Of a stretch of 64,000 bases of DNA, positions 55,027 through 64,000 are shown piece after piece (within the stretch, counting starts at the first letter, position 1; every line of letters starts with the position of its first letter). Location of the stretch: assembly GCF_020804225.1 (NCBI RefSeq), contig NZ_WJBI01000019.1, positions 1-64,000 of the forward strand, in the 5' to 3' direction. Source of the DNA: Methanosarcina sp. DH2. GTDB taxonomy: Archaea > Halobacteriota > Methanosarcinia > Methanosarcinales > Methanosarcinaceae. The notes under the pieces were generated by a model. The model worked only from the letters and a program-made list of their open reading frames with translations. It did no database searches and was not told the origin of the DNA. The position numbers were made by a program, and so were the translations under genes.

Positions 55027-55827
55027 ATGCAGAAAGAAGACCTGGATTTTTTCCGGAAATGGTTTTTCGAGTATGTAAATAGATTCTTTTCTCCTGACCC
55101 TCTTATTAAGGAAAATATTGAGCTAAAGATAGAACACACAGGGAGAGTTTGTGAAAATATCCTTTTACTTGCAAAGTCTGAGAAGATAAGCGAAAAGGAG
55201 TGCATGCTTGCTGAGACAATAGCCCTGTTTCATGACCTGGGACGTTTTGAGCAGTTCATGAAATATAAAACGTTTAGAGATTCTGAATCGGAAAACCATG
55301 CCTTGCTGGGCATAAGAATTCTGAATGAGGAAAGGGTTCTCTCCCGTCTTTCAGGAGAAGAAGAAGACATCATCCTGAAAGCTGTAGAATATCATAACCT
55401 GATGGAGATTCCGGAGTATATAAAAACCTTCAGTAAACTTTATTTTTACTCAAAGCTGATACGGGATGCAGATAAAATTGATATCCTGAGGCTTGCCAGC
55501 GAAGAATATTTGGAAGAAGGAAAACACCGGAATCCGGCGCTTGAACTATATCTGCCAGATACCCTGGGGTATTCGGAGCCTATAGTATCAGAGATCTTGG
55601 GTAACAGAATGGCAAAAATTGGGGATATGAAAAATAGAAATGATGTGAAACTTCTTCGTCTTAGCTGGATTTTTGATATTAATTTTCCAGTAACTTTTTT
55701 CCTTCTTAAAGAGTACGGATATCTGGAGTCAATTATGTCCTGCCTGCCTGATACAAAAGAAACGGGCATTTTAAGGCGGCATTTTGAATACTATTTGAAT
55801 TCAATAGAGTCAGGGGCCAAGAAGTAA
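55027..55827 (+). CDS. HD-domain phosphohydrolase
   Basis: A 266-residue HD-superfamily protein. The metal-binding histidines and aspartate are seen in HTGRVCENILLLAK (about residue 38), ETIALFHDLGRFEQF (HD about 71-72), ENHALLGIRIL (about 97) and LIRDADKIDIL (about 145). Such enzymes hydrolyse phosphate esters, often of nucleotides or cyclic nucleotides; the substrate cannot be told here. A stand-alone gene flanked on both sides by 14- and 15-base tandem repeats containing GTTTAAAGTA. Confidence 0.88.
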   Translation: MQKEDLDFFRKWFFEYVNRFFSPDPLIKENIELKIEHTGRVCENILLLAKSEKISEKECMLAETIALFHDLGRFEQFMKYKTFRDSESENHALLGIRILNEERVLSRLSGEEEDIILKAVEYHNLMEIPEYIKTFSKLYFYSKLIRDADKIDILRLASEEYLEEGKHRNPALELYLPDTLGYSEPIVSEILGNRMAKIGDMKNRNDVKLLRLSWIFDINFPVTFFLLKEYGYLESIMSCLPDTKETGILRRHFEYYLNSIESGAKK

Positions 55828-55965
55828 CAATGTGCCTTAAAACCGGAAGTTAAGTCTTAAATAAGCCGGTTTCTAAAAAGCCCCTTCGAAATATATTGCC
55901 TGCAGAGATATTTGAGATATGTTATCGTATTGAAATCTATATAATTGAATATGCTCAGTATAATA

Positions 55966-56171
55966 TTGGTCAAAGCATTGTTGGCCGAAATAATATTGTT
56001 TGAAGTATCAATGGTTGAGTATTCTGGTTGAACTATTACTGGTCGAAATATATTGATTGAAATTCCACCAGTTGCAGTAATATTGTTTAAAGTAATATTG
56101 TTTAAAGTAATATTGTTTAAAGTAATATTGTTTAAAGTATCATTGGTCAAATTGGCACTGGTTGAAGTATC
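55966..56171. repeat. 15-base degenerate minisatellite between HD and NIF3 genes
   Basis: Four near-perfect copies of GTTTAAAGTAATATT (56085-56144) are flanked by about nine more diverged 15-base units of the form GGTTGAAGTATTxxT (from about 55966 and on to the NIF3 stop). Since 15 is five codons, one minus-strand frame (56150-55857) reads as L-N-N-I-T repeats. No ribosome site supports translation. Confidence 0.85.
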
Positions 56172-57089
56172 TCACTCGATATATTTCCTGCGATTTTCAT
56201 TTCCCAGGCTGCGCCGGTAATCTGAGCGTATCTGGTTTCTTAACTGTTTTTCAAGTATTAACTCAAGAGAGTCCTTTCCAGTTTCTTCCTGCTTACACGA
56301 TCCTTCTTCTTTTACGTCGAATGCAGTTTTATTTTTGTCAACCCTGCAGTTAACCGCCCTGAGTCCGGAAGGCTGGTCAATGAATTCCACTTCAATTTCA
56401 AGAAGGCTGCGCAGCCTGGGACACAGGGCTTCCATACCCGGGTTCTCCGTGGCATAATGGGTTGCATCAATCAGGCAAAGATCTTCGTATGCCCGGAGAA
56501 TATCATGCTTGAGCTCTGATGAGATAAATGCGTCAACTCCATTTTTCCTGGCGATTTCAAGGTATTCATTTCGAAAGCCGCTACCTCCTACAACCATTAC
56601 CTTTTTGATTTCCTGCTTTTCCCCTGAGTACATGACAGGGGCCTGCAGGCAATCCGAAACATGGGCTGCCAGTTCAGCTGAAGAGCAGTATTCAATTTCC
56701 CCTATCCTGCCTGTTTCTACAGCCCTGGTATTTTTGAGTCTCAGACGGGCGGCAAGAGCATCATTGATCCCTCCTTCGGCTCGATCGTAATTAGTGTGCA
56801 TGCTGTAAAGGGATATCCCGTTTTCAAGAGCAATTTTAAGGGAAGATGCCAGGGATTTTGAAATCATATTTACTGGATGAAAGATAAGAGTGTGATGGGT
56901 AATGAGTATTTCCGCTCCAATTTCTGCAGCTTTTTTAAGGGTATATGAGTTTGCATCCAGGGCGACCGCAACCCTGTTTACGTCATCTTTAAGACCGAGG
57001 ACCAGCCCGATCTTGCCCTTATCAAAGTCATCCGCAAGCTCAGCTGGAGCTATCTTTTCAAGAACCTGCACAATTTTCATAAGCTTCAT
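56172..57089 (-). CDS. NIF3/YbgI-family metal-binding protein
   Basis: A 305-residue member of the NIF3 (DUF34) family, also annotated as GTP cyclohydrolase I type 2. The dinuclear metal ligands are recognisable in ILITHHTLIFHP (about residues 58-69), SMHTNYDRAEGG (about 95-106) and LIDATHYATENPGMEAL (about 215-231). The core ends near residue 250; about 55 residues of charged C-terminal extension (RVDKNKTAFDVKEEGSC...RRKYIE) are unusual for the family. The function is unsettled, although a role in metal trafficking or damage control has been discussed. It is not in an operon. Confidence 0.88.
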   Translation of the reverse strand: MKLMKIVQVLEKIAPAELADDFDKGKIGLVLGLKDDVNRVAVALDANSYTLKKAAEIGAEILITHHTLIFHPVNMISKSLASSLKIALENGISLYSMHTNYDRAEGGINDALAARLRLKNTRAVETGRIGEIEYCSSAELAAHVSDCLQAPVMYSGEKQEIKKVMVVGGSGFRNEYLEIARKNGVDAFISSELKHDILRAYEDLCLIDATHYATENPGMEALCPRLRSLLEIEVEFIDQPSGLRAVNCRVDKNKTAFDVKEEGSCKQEETGKDSLELILEKQLRNQIRSDYRRSLGNENRRKYIE

Positions 57090-57838
57090 GGAAAAAATCT
57101 CCGCAGACCGGGAAAGTTAAAATTACTGGTTTTCTCCGGCTAAATCCAGATTAAGCGTTTATAACATTTAATTCCAGCCCTTACTGAAATGTCAGTTATG
57201 GAGATTATCCCAAAAGCTATTTTATTCTTAATTATCTGACTTTTCTGACTAATTATTGTGACCATTGGTTTGATTCATGCCTCTAAACTCGGTCCTGTTT
57301 AGGTCCTGACAGACTTTTCTGTTAATCTTACCCTATGGCTTTTTTCTTCTTCTTTACTTCAAGCAGGATCAAGGACTATTCCATTCTCAAGAATATAGCT
57401 TTTTCAGGACGTTTGCTAAAACATTAGCAAAAATTAAAATAGAATATATGAAGATATTTTATAGGGATTTGGATAATTTATTTTTAAGAGATAAATTCTT
57501 TGAAAAAAATTAAGGAAATTTGAATATTTCAAAAACCATAAGAATAAAAATGAAAATACTGCCAAAAAGCGATAAAGTTTATATTTATAAAAATAATACT
57601 GGAAATACAGATCTGAATATAATTTGTTCATGCGGGGTATGCTGGGGGCGAAAATAATACTCTATAAAACTATAATTTGACTGTAGTTACCTATAATCTC
57701 TAAAAAATATATCTTTATATTATCACAATATTTTGTAAGTCATAATTTAGTGAGCTATAAATTTCACAAAAGTGCAAAATGCACGTTTCCGGTTCCCCGG
57801 ATTTGTTGTAAACAGCATCAAAATCAAGGAAGGTAACC
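57090..57838. other. Gene-free region upstream of the surface protein
   Basis: AT-rich and probably the divergent promoter region of NIF3 and the surface protein. GTGCAAAATGCAC (57772-57784) is a perfect palindrome with a three-base centre, 55 bases before the surface-protein ATG, a position suited to an operator or to the 5' leader. TATCTTTATATTATC near 57710-57724 is a TATA-like element. No gene. Confidence 0.4.
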
Positions 57839-59446
57839 ATGGCTAAAAGAATTGCACTGATTGCATTAATTGCCGTTTTTATCTTTTCCGTCCTTTCAAT
57901 TACTGCTTTCGCGGCAGATGAAGTGGAGTGGGTGGAGAAAAAGGACGCGGCAAAACTTTACTGGGGAAATACAATAACCGTAGAAGGTTATGAAATAAAA
58001 GCAGAAGATTTCAACGAAAACAAGATGGTGTTCGTTTCGATTTCAAAAGATGGGGAAAAATTAAAGACTTCTCCTCTTACAGCAGGGCTGGAGTTCGCAT
58101 ATAATGATGAGATAAAAGTTTACGCCCAGAATGTGGAACCAAACTACGAAATTATCACCAAAGATGGAAAGGAATTCAAGACCGGAAATTGGAATCCATA
58201 TGCTGAACTGGATATTCTTGTAAGAGGAAAACCAAGTTTTGACATAGATGTCGAAACTAAAAAAGATACTTACGATTCTAAATTAACAGGTGATAGCAGA
58301 ATAGATGTAACGATAAAAGTTAAAAATGATGGGGAAGCAAAAGCTGAAAACGTTATGCTGACTGTCGATACAGCCGGGCTGGAAGTACTTAGTGGAAAAA
58401 CGAAATATACATACACAAAGATCCTGAAAGATGAGACTGTTGAGTCAATTAATCTTACGCTCAAAGCGCCCACTCCCTGGGAAGACACAGATTTTAATAT
58501 AACTGCAAAAACTACATGCGTAGACATCAAAGATAAGAAGTATGAACATGTAGGTTCCAAAATCATAAAAATCGAAAAAAAATGGGACCTTATTGTCTCA
58601 AAAAGTTTCACAAAAGAACGTCATATGGGAGAGCCTGTTTATGTTTCTGTCACTGTCAGGAACAGAGGAATCTGTGATATAAATAATATCGTACTTAAAG
58701 ATTCTATCATTTCCAATATGCACCTTCAAAAAGACACGGAGCTTGATAAGACACTTTCTCTGAAGTCCGGAGAAATAGCTGAGGATGTTTTTAAGTACAC
58801 CCTTATTCCCGAAAGGCCGGGGGAATTCACATTTCCGAAAACCGTAGCTACTTTCACCCTTTCAAATGGACAGAGTGAAAAAGTCGATTCCGATGATTCG
58901 GAAAAGATAAAAATTTACGGGCCCTATATTGAAATTACGAAAACTGTTGACAAGCAGCAGCTAAACTCTGGAGACGAACTGACTGTAACGGTCACCACAA
59001 AGAACACAGGAAACGTTGATGCAAGTGTAACAGTAACCGATACCATACCTTCCGAAGCTAAACTTATAAGTGGGGAAACGAGTTTCAAGCAGGTCCTTGG
59101 AAGCGGCGGCGGTTCAAAGACAATCACTTACATCCTGCAGATGCATAAAGAAGGGGAAATCAAGATTCCTGCCTGTAAAGCAACTTTCCTTGACCTCGAT
59201 AAATATTCAGGAGAGGTCAGCTCAGAGACTCCTGTTGTTTATGTCGGAACGCCGATGACACTTGAAGGAAGCAGCGCACAACCGGAAGGGTCAACCGAGT
59301 CCAACCAGGAGAAAAATGAACCTTCGAGCCAGGCGAATACAGGCGGTACGGAAGAAGACTATGGGGATACACCGGGATTCGGTTTCTTCCTTGCAGTAGC
59401 AGGAATACTGGCGGTTACCGGGTTCATGAGGAAGAGGCGCAACTGA
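57839..59446 (+). CDS. Secreted surface protein with PGF-CTERM sorting signal
   Basis: A 535-residue exported protein. The signal peptide is about residues 1-26 (cleavage after AFA). The first about 115 residues form an S-layer-like beta module, followed by three or so CARDB/DUF11-type immunoglobulin-like repeats (VTIKVKNDGEAKAENVML, VSVTVRNRGICDINNIVL, VTVTTKNTGNVDASVTVTD). A Ser/Glu/Gly-rich linker (about 465-508) leads to TPGFGF, a hydrophobic helix and RKRRN: the PGF-CTERM tripartite signal cut by archaeosortase A, after which the protein is lipid-attached to the membrane. AAGGAAGGTAACC precedes the ATG. The role is probably structural or adhesive at the cell surface. Confidence 0.92.
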   Translation: MAKRIALIALIAVFIFSVLSITAFAADEVEWVEKKDAAKLYWGNTITVEGYEIKAEDFNENKMVFVSISKDGEKLKTSPLTAGLEFAYNDEIKVYAQNVEPNYEIITKDGKEFKTGNWNPYAELDILVRGKPSFDIDVETKKDTYDSKLTGDSRIDVTIKVKNDGEAKAENVMLTVDTAGLEVLSGKTKYTYTKILKDETVESINLTLKAPTPWEDTDFNITAKTTCVDIKDKKYEHVGSKIIKIEKKWDLIVSKSFTKERHMGEPVYVSVTVRNRGICDINNIVLKDSIISNMHLQKDTELDKTLSLKSGEIAEDVFKYTLIPERPGEFTFPKTVATFTLSNGQSEKVDSDDSEKIKIYGPYIEITKTVDKQQLNSGDELTVTVTTKNTGNVDASVTVTDTIPSEAKLISGETSFKQVLGSGGGSKTITYILQMHKEGEIKIPACKATFLDLDKYSGEVSSETPVVYVGTPMTLEGSSAQPEGSTESNQEKNEPSSQANTGGTEEDYGDTPGFGFFLAVAGILAVTGFMRKRRN

Positions 59447-59473
59447 AAGACTAAAACATTTAAGTGTTGTTCT

Positions 59474-59509
59474 GGATTCTCCCGGGTTTTTCGGAGAATC
59501 CACTTTTTT
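59474..59509 (+). terminator. Terminator after the PGF-CTERM protein gene
   Basis: GGATTCTCC-cgggtttttc-GGAGAATCC, a perfect 9-bp stem, followed by AC and six T residues, 28 bases after the stop codon. Confidence 0.85.
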
Positions 59510-59982
59510 GTCATCTGGCTCCTGTATTTACCAGACTGCCAGACAAGGCATATGAGGTTGTTAATTTTCCGGCATGGTTACCTTTTTTACCTGCCTGTCC
59601 TATTTTTCCTGCATCACCTGTGTAAAAAGAAGTATTTCTCATCCTGAATTGTATTATCCACAGCATCAGCTTTCTTTAATAGCATTATAGTTTCACGTGT
59701 TGTTTTATCGATTTGAGTCCAGCTACAGACCTATGCGGCACCGAAGAGAAAACTGAAAAATCTTATTTTTCGGATATTTAGGAATATTATCAACTGATTA
59801 ATAAGGAGCTGCCAACAAATTAGAATCCAATTAGAATGAATCCAATTAGAATAATAGATTAATAAATTTGCAGTCCGAATGATAGAACTCTTCTATAATC
59901 GAGAATAAAGTGAGAAAATCGATGCCTTACAAAGAGATCAAAAATAAAGTATACATTCTAACAGCAAAAAAGGAATTAGATC
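59510..59982. other. Gene-free region before the DHH gene
   Basis: No coding sequence. CAGACTGCCAGACAAGG near 59530 loosely resembles the CCAG hairpin element. ATTAGAATCCAATTAGAATGAATCCAATTAGAAT (59820-59852) is a short direct repeat. Promoter elements for the DHH gene are not clear. Confidence 0.4.
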
Positions 59983-60993
59983 ATGAAAGAACCCCAGAAC
60001 CGGCTTAAAGCAAAAACCCTGATCCTTACCCATGGAGACTCTGACGGGATATGTTCGGGGGCAATTGCAAAAAGTGCTTACCCTGATGCATATGTATACT
60101 TTACAAGCCCTGTCAGCCTTCTTGACAAATTAAACCTTATAGAAGACGTCGAAACCCTCATAATCTGTGACATTGCAATCGAAGAAAGGCACTGCTCAGA
60201 ACTCCATTCAGTACTTGAGAATTTTTCGGAAAAATGCAATCTATACTACATAGACCACCACCCCCTTCCGGAAAGTTGCGGAAAAAAAGAGTGGTTTTAC
60301 CATGATACGGGAGTATGTTCCTCTGAACTGACCTACAGGGTTTTTGAAGACCTTCTGAGCCAGGAAATGAGAAGAATAGCAATTTACGGGGCTATAGGTG
60401 ATTTCTGCGATAATACGCCCTGTATAAAAAGTTGGGTAAAAGACTGGGACAAAAGAAGTCTCTATTTTCAGGCTGGAGCCCTGATCCAGGCAATAATTCA
60501 TAAAGGAAAAGAATACAATTTTAAAAGAACCCTGCTTGAGCCTTTATCAAAGGACATGATTCCTTCAAATGTCCCTGATCTGCTTGAGCTTGCCAGGGAA
60601 GCTGCAATTAACGAAGAGAAAATCCGGCTTTTTGTGAAAGAAAATGTGGAAGTCCTGAGAAACAGCGCGTATATTGTAAATACGAATAACTCCATTTCAA
60701 AGGCAGCGATCTATGCCGCATCCTACGGACATAGGGAAGTTGGAATTGCAGCCGAGTACCACGAGAGAAAAGGTGTATATGACCTTAGCATACGTTCCCG
60801 TGGAAATGTGGACATAAATCGTATCCTTCGTTCGGTTGCACCTGAGTTTGGAGGAAGTGGCGGCGGGCACCCTGTTGCAGCAGGAGCACGCATCCCCGAA
60901 GGTTCGCTGGAGGTTTTCCTCCGGGCTTTCGATGCCAGACTCGGGGAAGTAAATGAGGTAAAACAAAATGGAAACCAGCAAGACTGCAGCTGA
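59983..60993 (+). CDS. DHH-family phosphoesterase (RecJ/NrnA-like)
   Basis: A 336-residue protein with the DHH motifs THGDSDG (residues 16-22), ICDIAIEE (about 61-68) and YYIDHHPLP (DHH at 91-93). The C-terminal DHHA1 domain has GGSGGGHPVAAGARIP (about 293-308). The family hydrolyses short RNA or DNA, or dinucleotides such as pApA or cyclic-di-AMP products; the archaeal single-domain type is often RecJ-like. It overlaps the GTPase gene by 26 bases, so the two are coupled, perhaps linking RNA turnover and ribosome work. Confidence 0.92.
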   Translation: MKEPQNRLKAKTLILTHGDSDGICSGAIAKSAYPDAYVYFTSPVSLLDKLNLIEDVETLIICDIAIEERHCSELHSVLENFSEKCNLYYIDHHPLPESCGKKEWFYHDTGVCSSELTYRVFEDLLSQEMRRIAIYGAIGDFCDNTPCIKSWVKDWDKRSLYFQAGALIQAIIHKGKEYNFKRTLLEPLSKDMIPSNVPDLLELAREAAINEEKIRLFVKENVEVLRNSAYIVNTNNSISKAAIYAASYGHREVGIAAEYHERKGVYDLSIRSRGNVDINRILRSVAPEFGGSGGGHPVAAGARIPEGSLEVFLRAFDARLGEVNEVKQNGNQQDCS

Positions 60994-61597
60994 AAGCGGC
61001 ATAAATATTGAGATTATCTTTGTAGGGCGCTCAAATGTGGGCAAGTCTTCCCTTCTCAGGGAGATCTTCGGGGCAAAAGTAAGGGTTGGAAGACGCCCGG
61101 GCGTTACCCTGCGCCCCAGACATGCCCAGGAATCGGACCTTCTTATCACGGATATGCCTGGCTTCGGCTTCATGAGCGGAGTGAAAGACCGAAAGCAAGA
61201 TATTGTAAAAGACCAGACAATACGCTATCTCGAAAAAAATGCCGAAAGAATAAAAATCGGGGTCCTTGTAATCGACGGACCGACTTTTCCTGAAGTAGTC
61301 GACCGCTGGGATTCCAGGGACCAGATTCCTATCGACGTTGAAATGTTTGATTTCATGAGGGAAATCGGGATTGACACTATTGTTGCTGCAAACAAGATGG
61401 ACAAAGTAAAAGCAGATGAATACGACTCTCTCCTTGACGAGGTTTCAGTGCGCCTCGGACTTGAACCTCCATGGCAAGACTGGAAGCATATCATCGCACC
61501 GATAAGTGTCAAAAAATTAGATTTGAAAGCCTTAAAGGGACTTCTCCGTGATAGGCTGCACGAAATGAAAAGGGACGACCTGTTCAAGTATGTTTGA
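60968..61597 (+). CDS. engB: EngB-like GTP-binding protein
   Basis: A 209-residue P-loop GTPase. G1 GRSNVGKSS (residues 20-28), G2 threonine in RPGVTLRP (about 43-50), G3 TDMPGFGF (about 61-68), G4 NKMDKVK (about 145-151) and a G5-like ISVKK region. EngB (YihA/YsxC) proteins assist assembly of the large ribosomal subunit in bacteria; archaeal relatives are less studied. The ATG with GAGGTAAAAC just upstream lies inside the 3' end of the DHH gene, a 26-base overlap. Confidence 0.9.
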   Translation: METSKTAAESGINIEIIFVGRSNVGKSSLLREIFGAKVRVGRRPGVTLRPRHAQESDLLITDMPGFGFMSGVKDRKQDIVKDQTIRYLEKNAERIKIGVLVIDGPTFPEVVDRWDSRDQIPIDVEMFDFMREIGIDTIVAANKMDKVKADEYDSLLDEVSVRLGLEPPWQDWKHIIAPISVKKLDLKALKGLLRDRLHEMKRDDLFKYV

Positions 61598-61700
61598 TCT
61601 GTCCTTAAACAGGTCACATCGTTTTTTACCAGTTCTTTTTTAACTCAATTATTTTTGCTTACTCTACTCATTTTTAGAACTAATAGTTGAGACAAGCCTT

Positions 61701-63407
61701 TCAGAGCCTTTTCAGCTGCTGGCTGTACACACGCCCGATCCGCTGGATTGTGTCTGCTTCTTCCGGGTCTTTATCGTCTCGGACGCGGATGAAGCGGGGA
61801 AAACGCAGGGCAAAGCCCGAGTCGTAGTTGGGGCTTTTCTGGATTTCCTCAAAGGCGATTTCCAGGACGACTTTCGGCCTGATTGCAAATACCCCTCCGG
61901 CTTCTCCACCTTCCATTAATCCTGAGAGTATCTCTGTAAGTTCTTTTAGCTGCTCGTCTGTAAGGCCTGTACCAACCTTGCCAACCTGCAGGAAGCGGGG
62001 AGTCTCGGGGTCATAACAGGCAATAGTATAAGAGCCGATCAGGTTTGCTCTGCGCCCGAAGCCCCATTCTGCCCCCACAATCACAAGGTCAAGAGTCTCC
62101 ATGAGGGGTTTTTTCTTCAGCCAGTTTTTGCCACGCTTGCCAGGAGAATAAACAGAAACCGGGTTTTTAACCATAACACCTTCGTGCCCGGCTTTTAAGG
62201 CTTCCCTGTAAATCTTTTCCACAACCTCGAGATCTCCGGTTATCACCTGACTGGCTACACAGATGGATTTCGAGTCCTCAACAGAACTCTCCACACAGGA
62301 CTCAAGCACTTTTCGCCTCTCAAGAAGAGATAGGTCAATCAGAGTTCTGCCGTTGAGGTACATAATGTCAAACAGGTTGAGCTGGATAGGAATCCCGAGA
62401 ACCTTTTCCTCTACATTGTACTTGCGCCTGAAGCGCTTAAGGATTTCCTGAAAAGCCCTGGGTTTTCCGTTCTCGTCTACAGCTACAGCTTCTCCATCAA
62501 GGATTGCTGACTCAGCTCTTACATGTTTCCGGACTATGTCAACAAGGTCAGGCAGGGAATTTGTGACGTTTTCAAGCTTTCGTGAAAAAAGAGTAACTGA
62601 GTTTCCATTCTTGTGTATCTGGACTCTTGCCCCGTCGAATTTCCATTCAATTGCAACCTCTTTCATTTCCCTGATATCGGCATCTATGTCAGGGCTGATC
62701 TGCGAAAGCATCATCCTGATTGGACGGTTGATCTCGATCCCGAGGTTTTCGAGACCTTTTATTCCGTCTTTCTTAGCAGCAGCAGCCACTATGCCGAGGT
62801 CGTTTGTAACCATGAAAGAGTGTTCCACAATCTCTACAGGTACAGAAAAGGCTTTTGCAATGGCATCCCTGACAACTCCTTCCCCTACACCTATGCGGAG
62901 TTCTTCAAGTGCAAGCCTGGAAATGTATTTTGCTTCTCTCGGAGTTGAAGAGGTAAAGAGAAACTGAAGATTTTTGATTTTAACTTCCTGTGAGCCTTTT
63001 CCGGAAGCTTCGGATGCGATCTTGAAACGGTTATAAATCTCTGTTATTGAGAGCTCAGGCTGCTCTTCGAGGAAAGAAGAAAATGTCACCTGGTTTTTTC
63101 TTTTTTCCTTCAGGATAAGGAGTGCTGTATCCCCTATATCTCCAGTGGTTCGGATAAGAGATTCTATACTTTGTATGGACATTCCTGAGGCTTTAGAGAG
63201 TGAAACATAAAGCAGGCTTGTGCCAATACCGAGCTGCTCTCCACTCCAGGCAGGAAAAACCTCGCTCATTATAAAATGAGTGGCAAGAGGCAGCTCTTCA
63301 ACGTCAACTTTTTTGAGGAGGTCAGCAACCTTATTTGTAGTTTCTATAGTGCTCGATGTTTTTTCAATTGCCTGGCAGGTTTCTGCAAATTCCCTGAAGC
63401 TTGTCAT
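61701..63407 (-). CDS. lig: ATP-dependent DNA ligase
   Basis: A 568-residue archaeal ligase of the eukaryotic type. It has an N-terminal DNA-binding helical domain (about 1-220), adenylation domain with the nucleophile K256 in [14 protein letters not shown], further motifs [10 protein letters not shown] (III), [12 protein letters not shown] (IV) and [11 protein letters not shown] (V), then the OB-fold domain ending [15 protein letters not shown]. It seals Okazaki fragments and repair nicks. The length is usual. It is convergent with engB; T-rich stretches at 61620-61680 probably end both transcripts. Confidence 0.96.
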   Translation of the reverse strand: MTSFREFAETCQAIEKTSSTIETTNKVADLLKKVDVEELPLATHFIMSEVFPAWSGEQLGIGTSLLYVSLSKASGMSIQSIESLIRTTGDIGDTALLILKEKRKNQVTFSSFLEEQPELSITEIYNRFKIASEASGKGSQEVKIKNLQFLFTSSTPREAKYISRLALEELRIGVGEGVVRDAIAKAFSVPVEIVEHSFMVTNDLGIVAAAAKKDGIKGLENLGIEINRPIRMMLSQISPDIDADIREMKEVAIEWKFDGARVQIHKNGNSVTLFSRKLENVTNSLPDLVDIVRKHVRAESAILDGEAVAVDENGKPRAFQEILKRFRRKYNVEEKVLGIPIQLNLFDIMYLNGRTLIDLSLLERRKVLESCVESSVEDSKSICVASQVITGDLEVVEKIYREALKAGHEGVMVKNPVSVYSPGKRGKNWLKKKPLMETLDLVIVGAEWGFGRRANLIGSYTIACYDPETPRFLQVGKVGTGLTDEQLKELTEILSGLMEGGEAGGVFAIRPKVVLEIAFEEIQKSPNYDSGFALRFPRFIRVRDDKDPEEADTIQRIGRVYSQQLKRL

Positions 63408-63476
63408 GGTCCACGCGGTTTTTTTAGTTTTTTGTTTTTTCGGATTCTGATCTATGAAGGCCGATTTTTCCTGTAC

Positions 63477-64000
63477 TTATCGATTTCCGTAAATTGCAAC
63501 CAGATCGCTGAGAATTGCACTTGCGGTTTCTATCGGGCCTGCGCCCTTGCCTGTGACCGTGATTTCTCCCGCAAGCTCGGTGTCTATGGAAGCTACATTA
63601 AGAGTACCTCTTACAGCAAGGGGATGGTTGATAGGTACAAGCCTTGGAGCAACATGTATTCTTTCCCTGCTGACTTCTCCTATAAGCTTGATCACATGCC
63701 CTCTTTCATAAGCCATTTCCAGAGCTTCAGGCGTGATTTTTGTAATTCCCGTAACTTCAACATCCTTATATGTTGCATCAAGCCCGAAAATTGCATTGGC
63801 AAGAATTACCAGTTTGCATGCTGTATCAATTCCTTCTACATCATACGTAGGGTCGGTTTCGGCAATTCCGAGTTCCATAGACTCGGCAAGAATATCCTTA
63901 TAACTTGCCCTTTCCTCGAGCATTCTGGTGAGGATATAGTTACATGTCCCGTTAAGAATCCCTTTAATGCTTCTGAGATTATTTCCTGCAAGGACTTCAT
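63477..64000 (-). CDS. hom: Homoserine dehydrogenase, C-terminal part (cut by window edge)
   Basis: The frame is open to the right edge of the window. The first visible residues are [27 protein letters not shown], whose NGTCNYIL is a conserved homoserine dehydrogenase substrate-site motif, followed by [35 protein letters not shown]. The C-terminus ends [24 protein letters not shown], so there is no ACT domain, as in the short archaeal enzymes. It reduces aspartate semialdehyde to homoserine for threonine and methionine. The N-terminal NAD(P)-binding half is beyond position 64000. An internal ATG at 63923 is not the start. Confidence 0.93.
   Translation of the reverse strand, partial: EVLAGNNLRSIKGILNGTCNYILTRMLEERASYKDILAESMELGIAETDPTYDVEGIDTACKLVILANAIFGLDATYKDVEVTGITKITPEALEMAYERGHVIKLIGEVSRERIHVAPRLVPINHPLAVRGTLNVASIDTELAGEITVTGKGAGPIETASAILSDLVAIYGNR

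Overview
The window comes from a methanogenic archaeon of the genus Methanosarcina. The evidence is a complete fpo operon (F420H2:methanophenazine oxidoreductase, including the split fpoJ and the terminal fpoO typical of this genus), coenzyme F420 and methanofuran biosynthesis genes, an archaeal lipid geranylgeranyl reductase, aEF-1B, a large soluble multi-PAS sensor kinase, long AT-rich intergenic regions, and a DnaK/DnaJ/GrpE set of the type Methanosarcina shares with bacteria. The species cannot be fixed from the sequence alone; the gene order fits M. acetivorans and its close relatives.

Layout. (1) 0-4.4 kb is accessory: the 5' end of an IS66-type element cut by the window edge, a secreted beta-helix protein, a ferredoxin-type pseudogene with two frameshifts, an orphan HepT-like protein, a RelE/antitoxin pair and a GNAT acetyltransferase. 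(2) 4.5-14.8 kb is the fpoABCDHIJ1J2KLMNO operon on the minus strand, preceded by about 1.3 kb without genes that includes a possible leader attenuator. (3) 16.1-21.7 kb is a plus-strand operon: small ferredoxin, FAD oxidoreductase, cofG, cofH, second cofH, cofC. Its first four genes overlap start to stop. (4) 22.3-24.9 kb holds a TetR regulator and a second small ferredoxin overlapping a geranylgeranyl reductase. (5) 25.6-31.7 kb is a tandem duplication of trkA-trkH potassium uptake genes. (6) 32.2-36.3 kb is grpE-dnaK-dnaJ. (7) 37.5-40.5 kb is mfnD-mfnF-mfnE (methanofuran). (8) 40.7-41.3 kb is a zinc-ribbon protein, aEF-1B and tRNA-Ala(CGC). (9) 42.4-47.1 kb is a seven-PAS histidine kinase with two single-domain response regulators. 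(10) 47.6-64 kb holds thiI, a very large secreted TPR protein, an HD-domain hydrolase, a NIF3-family protein, a PGF-CTERM surface protein, a DHH phosphoesterase overlapping an EngB-like GTPase, DNA ligase and the 3' part of homoserine dehydrogenase.

How it fits together. Genes that make the electron donor (F420) lie directly upstream of, and divergent from, the complex that oxidises it (Fpo). Two separate 'small 2x[4Fe-4S] ferredoxin + flavin oxidoreductase' modules bracket the F420 genes. One is the known lipid reductase module. The other, translationally coupled to cofG, has no assigned function and is the most attractive unexplained protein system here. The noncoding DNA is unusually structured: at least seven unrelated minisatellites, two families of hairpin repeats whose stems change by compensatory substitutions, a recurrent CCAG-N5-CTGGCGG hairpin, and a candidate three-way-junction RNA at about 41.8 kb.
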